This document shows, in pieces, positions 42,924 through 53,197 of a DNA stretch of 64,000 nt (position 1 is its first letter; the number at the start of each line of letters is the position of its first letter). The position numbers and the translations under genes are program-made. The stretch spans positions 401,229,889 to 401,293,888 of the forward strand of contig NC_081408.1 of the NCBI RefSeq assembly GCF_030272615.1. Reading direction: 5' to 3'. The stretch is from Cryptomeria japonica. Its lineage: Eukaryota > Streptophyta > Pinopsida > Cupressales > Cupressaceae. Below the pieces are notes generated by a model. That model was not told where the DNA came from and did not search any database. It saw only the letters and a list, made by a program, of their open reading frames with translations.

Positions 42924-43935
42924 TGTCGTTCATGTGAAGTGTATACCTGTAGCTACAACAAAAAACACTCAATAGATCATTACAAGCATGGTAGCAAATT
43001 TAAAACAAATAAAGATAAAACCATGGCTAATAGATCTATTGCCTCCTAGATTTGCTCTCGGATCTGGATAAGCAAATTCTAGTGACTTGACTACATCTAG
43101 ATGGAGGATTTAGGATGATAATGATGCATTTAAGCTAGAAAAGAGAATGATTAAGCTACACGATTCAACAGTTATGTTAGAAATTAAGCTAGATCTAAGA
43201 TGCAATTGCCTATAATAACAATGCTTAAATGATATGCTAAGATCAATATGCCTATAGTAACAATGCCTAAAATGCAAATGAGATGGGATGATTATTGCTC
43301 CAAAATGGGGTCTATTTATAGGATATCCAAGGCTAGGGGTGAGGTGGCAGGAATCAATGGTCAAGATTAAGTCTAAAGATATCAATAGTGAAATTGGAGG
43401 AGGTTGGAAAAGAGGTTGGATGAAAGGGAACATTTTCCATCTCTATGGTGACAAGTATCAAGAGGCTTCTAGAGAGGGGACATGTGGCCCAAGAAAGCCA
43501 TGTGTCTCAAGGGGAGAGTTTCCACACCATAGGAGGTTAGGATGTGCAAGCTAAGGTAGGTTTAATTAAACCCAAGGTTAGATGGAAGGGGCTAGGTTAT
43601 GTGGTTAGAAGTTAGGAGGCATGTGGGTAATTTGAATTTAAAATTCAAATAAGACTAATTAATTCTCAACAACTCATTAGTCGATTTGTTTTAATTAATT
43701 ATAGGAATAAAAGAATTAATTGAAGATGGGAGGAAAGATTAATTAATTTGAATTAATTAATCAAAGGCGATTATGTAAATGAACCTATTAAAAAAATCCT
43801 TAGATTTATTAATAAGTAGATGAAAGAGGGAATTTAATCAAATTACTTAGTGAATTAAATTACATTGGGAAAGGGGATTAATTAAATAATTGCTTATTTA
43901 ATTAATTATCTTCAGACCATTTTTAGGTGTATACA
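42924..43935 (-). repeat. 5' LTR of gypsy 2
   Basis: 1012 bp; on the minus strand it starts TGTATACACCTAAAAATGG at 43935 and ends CATGAACGACA at 42924. It differs from the 3' LTR by scattered changes and a gap of about 25 bp near 43050 (CCTAATAAATGCGAGTGT absent). ATTAT follows at 43936-43940. Confidence 0.95.
43311..43321 (-). promoter_or_regulatory. TATA box of gypsy 2 5' LTR
   Basis: The minus strand reads CTATAAATAGA about 615 bp from the LTR start, a near-perfect plant TATA box; it is the same in the 3' LTR at 31209-31219. Confidence 0.65.
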
Positions 43936-43940
43936 ATTAT

Positions 43941-44609
43941 TACATTATTCTCTTGCATACCATGATCTACAATGAGATCATACACATATATATACAAACC
44001 TTGACCTTAAACAATTAGGTCGACCACCCAGTCAATAAAACCTATTACATATTTATAAAACATATTGGCATGAGACCAAACAAATATTATCCAACCCATA
44101 AGTCATCTTGGAAATACATCGAGAAGTTCCAACAACACGTTACATTAAGCTGGTCCATAACCTAGATAGCACATAATAGGTCTGGTGCTAAATGAAACAC
44201 CACCGATCAAATGGAACACAAACATGATAGCCATTGACATCCTAAATCCCTACTAGAAGCCGCACCAACACCACTTATGCATAGTATCAAGAGATATTCA
44301 ACAAAGCTCTGTCGGTGAAACCCTCACTAGATCAAAAAACTAGGCTTACCATCATATTAGATAGCATCCAATCACCAAATCAATACCAACTGAATAAACA
44401 TATATCTGAGTAGCATGAATAGCAAAACTAAGCCAAATCCATAAGCCAAAGCATACTAGAGTATATCGGATCAACATGATCTTACCAACCAAAAACCAAA
44501 CATCCTATCGGGACCAACCAGATACTGGTAAACAACCAAAGCATCTAGTGTTGACATCAATGACAAAACATCAATGCAACACATAATCAATTCCTCCAAA
44601 TTATCAACA
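43941..44609 (-). repeat. 3' LTR of element D, proximal part
   Basis: On the minus strand it starts TGTTGATAATTTGGAGGAAT at 44609, directly after the polypurine tract, and follows the 5' LTR of D to the insertion point of gypsy 2. The rest of this LTR is at 30294-30815. Confidence 0.92.
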
Positions 44610-44985
44610 ATATCCCCCTTTGGCATTGATGGCAACACTAGATGTGAAAAACATCCAAGTGCCAAGAAATGCCAAACAAATCTCCCACACAAGAACATAG
44701 CAATGAATTTTTGATCCACACTCTCCTTGCAGATGATATCTCAGTTAAGTTCTACAAATTTCTCCCCCTAATGTATATAACTCCTTAACTTTTTCACATA
44801 AATATCTCTCCCCCTTTGACATCAATGCCAAAGATCTGACATAAATATCAAAGAAAAATAATAAACCACTGAATCACAAGACTAACTACTCCCCCTAAGT
44901 AGTAGCATCACCACATCAATCCGGAAGGAATAATAGCTCCAATAATGCATACCAGACTGATGCCAAATAACATCAATCAGTTTTC
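44610..44985 (-). other. 3' untranslated region and polypurine tract of element D
   Basis: On the minus strand: AGGGGGAGTAGTTAG (44897-44883), GGCATTGATGTCAAAGGGGGAG (about 44832-44811), ACATTAGGGGGAGAA (44773-44759) and finally GCCAAAGGGGGATAT (44624-44610), which touches the 3' LTR. The first run starts 88 bp after the end of the RNase H similarity. Confidence 0.85.
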
Positions 44986-45352
44986 TGTTGGAGGGCAAGA
45001 AACCCCTAATTTGTCTCTGAGGTACTCAAATGATTCTTTAGGCAAAGGTTTAGTGAATATGTCTGCAATCTTCTCTTTAGTGTTCACATAAACCTATCTA
45101 ACTTCATTTTCTTCCACCTTTTCCTTCAAAAAGTTATACTTGATAGATATGTTCTTTGTCTTGGAGTGAAATACCAAATTCTTTGATATGTCTATATCAG
45201 TAGAGTTATCACAGTGAATAACTACCGGTTCATTGCAATGCACTTGTATGTCCTTTAACATTTTCTTCATTCATAGAACTTGTGTACAGTTAGTAGGAGC
45301 AACAACATACTCAGCTTCAGTAGTAGATAAAGAAGTACATGACCGTTTCTTA
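44985..45352 (-). pseudogene. Copia RNase H, second part (element D)
   Basis: It continues the RNase H beyond the solo LTR: KKRSCTSLSTTEAEYV (Glu), VVIHCDNSTDIDISKN (Asp) and ADIFTKPLPKESFEYLRDKL. It ends near 44985. Stops are present, for example in QVL*MKKML. The first part of the domain is at 46290-46440. Confidence 0.88.
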
Positions 45353-46289
45353 TGTTGGCAATTGACACTCAATTGGTTGGTTTCAATATGTTGTCATTGA
45401 TGGAAACATTGCAACATGTTTCAGCTTCATATTTTGGTTCAGTTGTGTACCAGCAGGCACTTCACAGACACTTCACCAACACCAGCACCGCCAGGTTGGA
45501 TAGATTTCTTTGATTACCGGCAATGCAAGCCAACATGGTTTAGAATCAGGTTATCGGTATTGGAGGCTGACATCATTTGGAGATCTGACATCGACAATTG
45601 TTTTTGATATTCATATATTTATGTTATCTAGCCGACATATATATTCATCTTGTAATTATCTTTGTAAGTCGTCATAAGGCATGATGATTTGTAAACGGTA
45701 TATAGGTCAGTTGATTAGATCATTTTGAAATATCATATGAGAGTATGTAAGGTTATGGAATATAAAGGATATGTGAAACATATGAGAGAGATTAGGTATG
45801 TGAGGATATTTATGTAAGGGTTATTTCGATAAGGGTTTAGGGTTTCAGACCAGAAGAGACAGAGCTTAACCGAAACTATATTCAGGCATAAAAGATGTTA
45901 TCTTTGCAGTTCAATCATTTCTTTGGATTGTAGTCTAGATTTGTATATGTCAGTGAGGCTCATTTTGTGATTGAGCAATGTGTTATGGGCTGTAAGCCTT
46001 CTTGCAAGTGTAGGCCCCTATATTTTTTAATATCTCTTCATATGGCTAGTGGATTGATATTGTGGGTCATAATTCCCATCAGGGTTTTTCCTCTTTGAGT
46101 TTTTTCATGTCTAATTCTATATGTTATGGTATTAATTGGCTTATTGGTTGCTTTACTTCTTTCAATTCTATATGTACCAGTATACTGGTTAATGTAAGCA
46201 TGTTTTAATAAAGTTAAAATTGAACATTCTGGTAGAACACTGATTCACCCCCCCCCCCCCCCGCCTCTCAGTGTTCTTGGATTCCAACA
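45353..46289 (+). mobile_element. Solo copia LTR (C) inside element D RNase H
   Basis: A 937-bp LTR starting TGTTGGCAATTGAC and ending GATTCCAACA. The flanks are TCTTA (45348-45352) and TCTTG (46290-46294), a 5-bp duplication with one mismatch. The RNase H frame of D joins exactly across it (WISK then KRSC). It has a TATA-like GGTATATAGG at 45697-45706 and TGATTCAC followed by 15 C at 46248-46262. No internal region is left, so it is a solo LTR. Confidence 0.9.
45697..45706 (+). promoter_or_regulatory. TATA-like box of solo LTR C
   Basis: GGTATATAGG lies about 345 bp from the LTR start, close to the expected U3/R border. Motif only. Confidence 0.4.
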
Positions 46290-46837
46290 TCTTGCTAATC
46301 CATGAAATAAGTTTCTTTCTAAGAAAGAAATCTCTACCAGAAGTAATTTTTCAGTCATCAACATCACCTATGCAATCTGCATCTGTATATGCACATAAAG
46401 TAAAGTAATCATCTTTAGGATACCACAAACCATATTCAAATGTTCCTTGTAAGTATCTAAAAATCCTTTTCACCACACTCTCATAATTTTCTCTAGGATC
46501 ACTTTGATACCTTGATGCAAAGAATACTGCATTCATTATATCTGGTCTAGTTTGAGTCAAATATAGTAGCCCTCCAATTATAGAATTGTATCTTGTAGGA
46601 TTTACCGGTACAGATTCATCTTTCCTTGTCAATTTCTCACTTGTAACCATAGGAGTACATAACCAGTTTAGAATTTTCCATACCAAATTTCTTCAACAAC
46701 TCTCTAGCATACTTAGTTTGATAGATGAAAATACCTTTATCGATCTTAGTAATTTGCAAACCTAAGAGAAATTTAATTTCCCCAATCATAGACATCTCAA
46801 ATTCATTCTCCATATTGTTAGAAAATTCCATGCACAA
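46290..46837 (-). pseudogene. Copia RT end and RNase H first part (element D)
   Basis: The 46837-46637 frame has MSMIGEIKFLLGLQITKIDK and YARELLKKFGMENSK. After a frameshift, 46686-46351 has GLLYLTQTRPDIMNAVFFAS, VKRIFRYLQGTFEYGLWYP and YTDADCIGDVDD (first RNase H Asp). It leads to ISWISK, where solo LTR C is inserted. Confidence 0.9.
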
Positions 46838-46843
46838 CTTATC

Positions 46844-47501
46844 TTAACATCCAGAAATGATGTCATCAACAAAGACCTCAATAATTAGTATATCATCATC
46901 AGTGACTTTATAATATAGATTATTGTTAGCATTACCTTTATTGAAACCAACTTTTAAGAGATATTTGTCCAACCTTGCATACCAAGCTCTAGGTGCATGT
47001 TTCAATCCATATAAGGCTTTCTTTAACCTGCAAACCATAACCTGAAAGTGAAAAGCCATCAGGTTTCTCAATATAAACTTTATCATCAAGATCCCCATTC
47101 AGAAAAGCACACTTAACATCCATATGATAAACCTTTTAGTTTTTATGTGCAGCATAGGTAAGAAATAATTTTACAACTTCAATCCTAGCTATAGGTGCAA
47201 AGGTTTCACCATAATCAATTTTTTCCTTCTGACAATATCCCTTACAAACCAATCTAGCTTTATTCCTCACAACTTGTCCATCTTCATTTAATTTATTCCT
47301 AAAAACCCATTTAGTTCCAATAACATTCTTATTTTTAGGCCGGAGAACTAAAATCCATGTGTTATTCATTTCTATTTGATCTAATTCTTCTTCCATAGCT
47401 TTCATCCAACATTCATCTTTACATGCTTCAGTTAGTAATACCAGTTCAACTTGAGAAATTAAACATACCTCATCAATTGCCAATCTTCTTCTTGTCATCA
47501 C
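46844..47501 (-). pseudogene. Copia reverse transcriptase (element D)
   Basis: Two frames. 47501-47136 has [40 protein letters not shown] and [15 protein letters not shown]. 47098-46844 has VCRLKKALYGLKHAPRAWY and [12 protein letters not shown], with the Asp pair kept. The segment with the first Asp (MDVKCAFLNGD) lies between them, around 47120. Close to element A in sequence but of a different family. Confidence 0.92.
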
Positions 47502-47689
47502 TCCTTTGTTCTTATGCCCAATGATCTAATCTTCTGAATGATTCAACTTTACATACCTAGGAGTCTTCTGACTCTCTGTTTCTCTTCCCTGATCTTCAAT
47601 TACTGTAGAATTTTCTGATACAGCTGGATTCACTGGTTCAACATTCTATTCTGGTAAAGGTGTTACTGGTTCAGTTATAAACATTTACA

Positions 47690-48104
47690 CTATCGGTTCT
47701 TGCTCATAAATTCTGATTCGACTTCTATTCTACTCATCCACCTTAACATTAGCTCTCTCCACAATTCTCTGCAATCTTTTGTTATAACATCTATATGCTT
47801 TGCTTTCATTATAATAACCAAGAAATATTCCTTCATCACATCTAGGATCAAACTTGCCAATGAATTCATCTCTCTTGATATAACATTTACTACCAAAGAT
47901 TCTGAAGTACTTAACTATAGGTGTATTGCCAAACCATAACTCATAAGGTGTCTTACGGTTTCTCCTTTGATATGAACTCTGTTGGATGTATAAATTGTTG
48001 TGCTCACTGCTTCTCTCCAGTAGATATGAGGTAGATTAGCTTCCATCATCATGGTTCTAGCAGCATCCAAGATAGTTTTGTTCTTTCTTTCCACAACTCC
48101 ATTC
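47690..48104 (-). pseudogene. Copia integrase, C-terminal part (element D)
   Basis: The segment after the core has HNNLYIQQSSYQRRN- and VWFGNTPIVKYFRIFGSKCY-like sequence, then REMNSLASLILDVMKEYFLV, which in another frame reads FDPRCDEGIFLGYY. It leads to the variable linker before RT. Frames shift at least twice. Confidence 0.75.
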
Positions 48105-48739
48105 TACTGAGGTATCCGGGGAGTAGAAAATTGTCTCCTTATGCCATGCTTCTCACAAAAGTTATTAAACTCACCAGATGTGAATTCTTCACCATGATCT
48201 AACCTCAAGCACTTAATCTTCAATCCTATCTTAGTTTCAACCTTAGCTTTAAATATTTTAAACTTTTCAAAAGCCTTAGATTTCTCCCTTATAAAAGTAA
48301 CCAACATCATTCTAGAATAATCATCAATGATTAGCATAAAATATCTATCACCTTGAAAACTTTTGATTCTAGTAGGACCACACAAATCAATATGAATAAG
48401 ATCAAGAACATCATTAGATTTTTCTTGTATACTCTTAAAAGTGGTTCTGACCCATTTTCCCATTTGACATTCCTTACATACAGGATTATAAGGCTTCACA
48501 ATCTTAGGTATATCTCTAACTGCGTTAGTTGAACTGATCTTTACCATGCAATCAAAATTCACATAAAATAGCCTTGTATGCCAAAGCCAACTCTCATCAA
48601 TTTGTTTGATCAAACATGTCTTCTCACCAGAATTTGAAATGAAATATGTTACCTTTTGTTTGAGTACCGGTAGCAATATCCAATCTAGATCTATTAATGA
48701 TCTTGTATTTGCCATCCTTGAATTGTAATTGAAATCCAT
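48104..48739 (-). pseudogene. Copia GAG-pre-integrase and integrase core (element D)
   Basis: The pre-integrase zinc region SWLWHTRLFYVNFD...CKECQMGKWVRTTF is followed by the core: LDLIHIDLCGPTRIKSFQGD (first Asp), FMLIIDDYSRMMLVTFIREK, CLRLDHGEEFTSGEFNNFCE (second Asp) and GIRRQFSTPRIPQ. A stop at the end cuts the PQQNGVVER block that carries the Glu, which continues in the same frame at about 48104-48060. Confidence 0.92.
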
Positions 48740-49000
48740 TATCCACCAACTGTCCTACACTCAAAAGATTGTGCCTTAAACCTTCAACATAATAAACATT
48801 ATCAGTATTGTTCTTATCATATAATGATATGGTTCCTATTCCTTTGATCATGCATGCTTTGTCATCTCCAACTCTAACCAGACCGCCATCAAATTCTTGC
48901 AAAGATAGAAACTTCCTTTTATCTCCAGGCATATGATGTGAACATCCACTGTCTATTACCCATTCATCCTTATCTTCAATTTTAGGAGAAAGGCCTTTAC
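48624..49000 (-). pseudogene. Copia aspartic protease (element D)
   Basis: The active site DEWVIDSGCSHHMPG (about 48980-48930; Asp-Ser-Gly) is followed by FVGDDKACMIKGIGTISLYD-like flap sequence and NVYYVEGLRHNLLSVGQL, the standard copia protease to pre-integrase transition. It matches the family over its length. Confidence 0.9.
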
Positions 49001-50131
49001 TTCAAGTAGATTCTCTTCCAGTACCGGATCATCTTCCTTGATAGCCAGGAATACCCATTCCTTTCCATTGTCAGAACCACTAGCAAAGTCTTGTGTTGGT
49101 TCATCATCAGAATCAGTCACATCTTCCTCATCTACAAAGTAACATGATTTATCTCTATTTATCCTGTACTTATGCTTTTTTTGATATTCAAGATTACCCT
49201 TAAAAGATCTTCTACCTCTTACTTCAAATCTTGAATTCCTTTCAGGACATCTAGATACAAAATGACTTATCTTATTACATGAAAAACATTTAAAGGGTGA
49301 TTTTCCTTCATACTTACTTCATATCGGTCCTTTAGGTACTCTTCTAGAAAATAGGGCTTCAAGTTTCTCAAATTCTTCATCTTCTCTCTTCATATCATCC
49401 AATTCCTTCGAATACAAAGCTTTTTAATCTTTCTTTTTGGTTGATGATGTAAATGCATAAAAAGAAGGTTCAGACTTCACAGCTCTAGAAGGTCCAAATT
49501 CTTCAAGCTCAAAAGAAGATAATTTCCCAACCAAGGTATCCCTATTGATAGAAGTATTTTCTATTGTTCTCAATTCATTAATTGAAGTAGCCTTCATCTT
49601 ATAAGTCGGTAGTAAAGCTCTCAGAACTCTATAAACTATTTCATCTTCACTCAGAGATCCACCGCAACATTGAAGTATCATGACAATTTCATTTACCCTT
49701 TCCATAAATGTAGTAATCCTTTCATCTTCTTCCATCTTCAAATTTTCATATCTCACCCAGTAACCATCAAGTTTAGCTTTCTTAATAGTAGGATCACCTT
49801 CATTTAGAGTCTCCAACTTGTCCCATATAGCTTTTGTTGTTGATTTGTCAGTCAATCCCATTTTTTGCTTATCAAAAAGTGCACACACTTCTCTAGTTCT
49901 ACAATCATTCTCAATCTCCTTATCCAAGTTTGTCAGAGGAGGATTTCCAGATGTCGGATTAAAAGGGGTTACACCATTCTCAGTGATCTCCTAGATTTCC
50001 TTACCAAGACATCTCAAATGAGCCTTCATTTGAATTTTCCATACTCTATATTTTGTTCCATCAAGCCTAGGAATTTCTCTCCAGAAGATAGCTGCAGATG
50101 AACTAGATGAACTTGAACTGTTAGATACCAT
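49001..50131 (-). pseudogene. Copia Gag (element D)
   Basis: The start is the ATG at 50131 (MVSNSSSSSSSSAAIFWREI), about 45 bp after the primer site. It carries FWREIPRLDGTKYRVWKIQM, then KAIWDKLETLNEGD, RYENLKMEEDERITTFMERV and VYRVLRALLPTYKMKATSI (UBN2-type gag). The zinc knuckle CFSCNKISHFVSRC is at about 49290-49248. An in-frame TAG near 49991 and a frameshift after 49424 break it. Confidence 0.9.
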
Positions 50132-50175
50132 AGGATCTTCTTCAAGCAGTTAAGATTCTGCAAAGAGGACCAGAG

Positions 50176-50187
50176 CCCTGATACCAA
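50176..50187 (-). other. Primer-binding site of element D (initiator Met tRNA)
   Basis: The minus strand reads TGGTATCAGGGC, one base different from the usual TGGTATCAGAGC, directly inside the 5' LTR end at 50189. Confidence 0.87.
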
Positions 50188-50188
50188 T

Positions 50189-51372
50189 TGTTAGACAATT
50201 CAAATAACCAGAGGACAACTAAGAGGGGGGATGAATGAGTTGTCACCATATTACCAGAACCTTAAGAAATTAAAACATTATTACCGGAATACATAAACCA
50301 AATACCGTAATAGCATATGTACCAATTAAGCACAACCAACAATTAGAGAATAGTTACCATTCACATGACACCAAAATTTGTACATGGAAAACCCGGTAAA
50401 GGGAAAAACCATGGTGGGAGGCCTACCCACAGTCAGATAATACTTCTATTGTAAGTATGTGATTACAAATTGCACTTGCAAGAAGGCCAACAACCTAGAG
50501 CACACTACTCATTACAAAAGGAGTCTCACTGACTACATAAAAATCTAAACTACAATCTGGAAGGAAGAATGAGCTGCAATAATAGAATCTCCTATGCTTG
50601 AGTACAGTTCTGGTTAAACTCAATACTGGAGGTCTTAAACCTCTTGCATAAACCCAACTCAATCACCTATGATCAACTAAATCCTCTGCATGAATGATTA
50701 TTACATTATTTTCTTGCATACCATGATCTACAATGAGATCATACACATATATATACAAACCCTCGACCTTAAACAATTAGGTCAGCCACCCAAACAATAA
50801 AACCTATTACATAAGTATAAAACATGTTGGCCTAAGACAATTTTTTTTTTTATCTAACCCATAAGTCATCCTGGAAACACATCGAGAAGTCCCAACAACA
50901 CATTACATTAAGTTAGTCCATAACCTAGATAGCACAGAATAGGTCCAGTGCTAAATGTAACACCACCAATCAACTAGAACATGAACATGATAGCCATCAG
51001 CATCCTAAATCCCTACTAGAAGCCACACCAAAAGCATTTATGCATAGTATAAAAGTATCTTCAACAAAGCTCTGTCGGTGAAACCCTCACTGGATCAATA
51101 AACCAGGCTTACCAGCATATAAGATAACATCTGATCACCAAATCAATACCAACTTACTGAACATATATCTGAGTAGCATGAATAGAAGATCTAAGACAAT
51201 TCCATAAGCCAAAGCATACTGAAATATATTGGATCAACATGATATTACCAACCAGAAACCAAATATCCTACTGGGACCAACCAAATACTGGTAAATAGCC
51301 AAAGCAGCTAGTGTTGACATCAATGATAAAACATAAATGCAACACATAATCAATTCCTCCAAATTGCCAACA
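50189..51372 (-). repeat. 5' LTR of element D
   Basis: 1184 bp. On the minus strand it starts TGTTGGCAATTTGGAGGAAT at 51372 and ends TTTGAATTGTCTAACA at 50189. A TATA-like run (GTATATATATG) is at 50756-50746. Compared with the 3' LTR and the B LTR it lacks AGGCCCCT near 50473. Confidence 0.93.
50746..50756 (-). promoter_or_regulatory. TATA box of element D 5' LTR
   Basis: The minus strand reads GTATATATATG about 617 bp from the LTR start; the same motif is present in the 3' LTR (about 43986-43996) and in element B (26751-26763). Confidence 0.5.
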
Positions 51373-51690
51373 CATCCAACCCTAATTCCCCATCCTACCT
51401 CAACCCTCCATCCAATCCTAATCCCCCATCCTATCTCACTCCTCCATCTAATCTTAATCCTCCATCCTACCTAAATCCTCCATCCAATCCTAATGTTATA
51501 TCCTACTTAGATCCTCCATCCAACCCTAATCCCCCATCCTACGTCAATCCTCCATCCAATCCTAGTCCCCCATCCTATCTCACTCCCCCATCCTATCTCA
51601 CTCCTCCATCTAAGATTAATCCTCCATCTAATCCTAACCTTCCATCCTACCTAAATCCTCCATCCAATCATAATCTTCTATCCCACCTAT
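51373..51690 (+). repeat. 36-bp coding tandem repeat of element E (PPSNPNPPSYLN)
   Basis: The 12-residue unit PPSNPNPPSYLN is repeated about eight times with variants (PPSYLT, PPSNLN, PPSYLD) in one open frame, ending at a stop near 51690. The same repeat stands at the right end of 30294 (NSPSYLNPPS), so copia D was inserted into it. A target duplication CATCC/CATCA fits this frame. Confidence 0.85.
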
Positions 51691-51928
51691 AATCCTAATG
51701 TGACATCCTACCTCAATCCTCTATCTAATTCTAATCCACCATCATCTATCACACATATTATGATTGGGGGCATGAATTACACTGGCAATATCATTTGTGC
51801 CCCCACCCATCTAATCAATGCCACAAGTTGCCAGTGCCCCCCAATATCAACCTCAAGTGACATCACAACCTGATGTTTCACAACCGCAATTCAGTTATCT
51901 ATAGGCACCACCTTCATCCATTGTTGTC

Positions 51929-52844
51929 ATGAATATTCATCAATTGTCAAGTGGCACCAATCACAATCCCCCATCCTATCTCAGTCCACCACCATCCACT
52001 TCATCCTATCTCAACTTACCATCCACTTCATCCTACCTTAGTCCACTATTTTCCAACCCATCTTATCTCAATCAACTAACTTCAGTTTCAACTCCCACAA
52101 CTATCATTCCTCTCTCACCTCCTAACACCATAAAAACCTCCCATCCATTGAGACCGTTCAATCACAATCCCCATCACCTACTCCTACCATCATTCAAACT
52201 CAATCGGATGAATCCCCCATCCTTTTATCCACTTCATCTACCCCAGTTGGTGAATCTCCCCATCCTTTCATCCACTTCATCTACCCTAGCTGGTGAATCC
52301 CCCATCCTTCCATCCACCTCATCTACCCCAATTGATGAACCTCTCATCCTTCCATCCACCCCATCTATCCTAGCTGAAGAACCTCTTATCCTTTTATCTA
52401 CCCCATCCATCCTAGTTGAAGAACCTCTCATCCTTTCATCAACTCCATCTACCTAGGTCAATGAACCTCCCATTCTTCCATCCATTCCATTTGAAGAGTA
52501 TACCCACTCACCCCTTGTCACACCATCCACTCCAATCCCATCATGCCAAGATCTTGTTCCAAAGCATGTTGAAAATTTTATTGATCCAAATCAAGATCCA
52601 ACCATTCCATCTCCTCCCTCTCAAGAGCCCTTATCATCCCCTCATCCAAGTCAAGATCCTCCCGTCCCATATACTCCACTTCTTGACCCTCCATTTCCTC
52701 CTATCCAAACCATCCGACCACCATCACTCTATCCCCTTGGTTCACTTATATTCATCCATGGCAGTTCACTCACAGCAAAATAACATCACATATACACCAC
52801 CCATTCTCCTTAATCTAATAATGGACTCGTATCTTGTTACCTAG
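51929..52844 (+). pseudogene. Pro/Ser-rich ORF of element E, second part
   Basis: The frame 51929-52456 begins NIHQLSSGTNHNPPSYLSPP and passes into a tandem repeat of 14-15 residues, ILPSTSSTLAGESP-like, in five copies (52240-52455). After a frameshift, 52416-52844 continues Pro-rich. It has the look of a disordered protein without a catalytic motif. It is probably the continuation of the E gag-like frame. Confidence 0.5.
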
Positions 52845-52864
52845 AGAACAAGTATCCTACTTTA

Positions 52865-53197
52865 GATAAAATGCTCAAAAAAATGAACTGTCAAGGAAAA
52901 GGCTTGGGCCTACATGAGCAAGGTACTTTGAAGCCCATCCATGTTAAAGCGCATCCAGGATCTCATGGTCTCAGTTACATATCCAAAGGCACTTCATTCC
53001 AAAATGTTGGTACAACTAATGCAAAATCCAAGTATGCTTCCAAATACACCATCACATTGCCCCATCGTTCCTCCAAATCATTTATCACCATACCCCCTCC
53101 TCCATTATATAAAGCCAAAATAACCATCCATCTTCCTCCTTCATCCTCTAAATCCATTGTGGGTCCCTATATCCCAAAATCTACCTTCATGTATTAG
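52865..53197 (+). pseudogene. G-patch segment of element E
   Basis: The frame starts after EYPTLDKMLKKMNCQGKGLG-like sequence and reads LKKMNCQGKGLGLHEQGTL, KPIHVKAHPGSHGLSY. This is a clear G-patch: paired Gly-x-Gly-Leu-Gly, Glu-Gln-Gly and a second Gly-Leu-x-Tyr. It is followed by a Ser/Pro/Lys linker and SSKSIVGPYIPKSTFMY. Of the three G-patch segments in this window it is the best match to the family. Confidence 0.72.

Larger units (their letters stand above)
30816..43935 (-). mobile_element. Ty3/gypsy Tat-like element 2, complete with LTRs and TSD
   Basis: A 13.1-kb element: 3' LTR 30816-31856, 5' LTR 42924-43935, primer site 42904-42920, and polypurine tract just right of 31856. It is flanked by a perfect 5-bp duplication ATTAT (30811-30815 and 43936-43940). 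The internal order on the minus strand is leader, gag, protease, G-patch, linker, RT, RNase H, second RNase H, integrase, then 2 kb of non-coding sequence. It lies inside the 3' LTR of copia D. Key residues of protease and integrase are mutated. Confidence 0.95.
30294..51372 (-). mobile_element. Ty1/copia element D, full length with two later insertions
   Basis: On the minus strand: 5' LTR (51372-50189), primer site, gag, protease, integrase, RT, RNase H, polypurine tract (44627-44610), 3' LTR (44609-43941 joined to 30810-30294). The flanks are CATCC after 51372 and CATCA before 30294, a 5-bp duplication with one change. Gypsy 2 sits in its 3' LTR and a solo LTR in its RNase H. Without these it is about 7 kb, normal for copia. 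Frames change several times, so it is dead. Confidence 0.92.

Noticed and set aside
52234-52431. Minus-strand ORF with repeats of GSSTRMDGVDKR type
   Set aside because: It is the reverse reading of the tandem Pro/Ser repeat of element E; the plus strand carries the longer, family-like frame.
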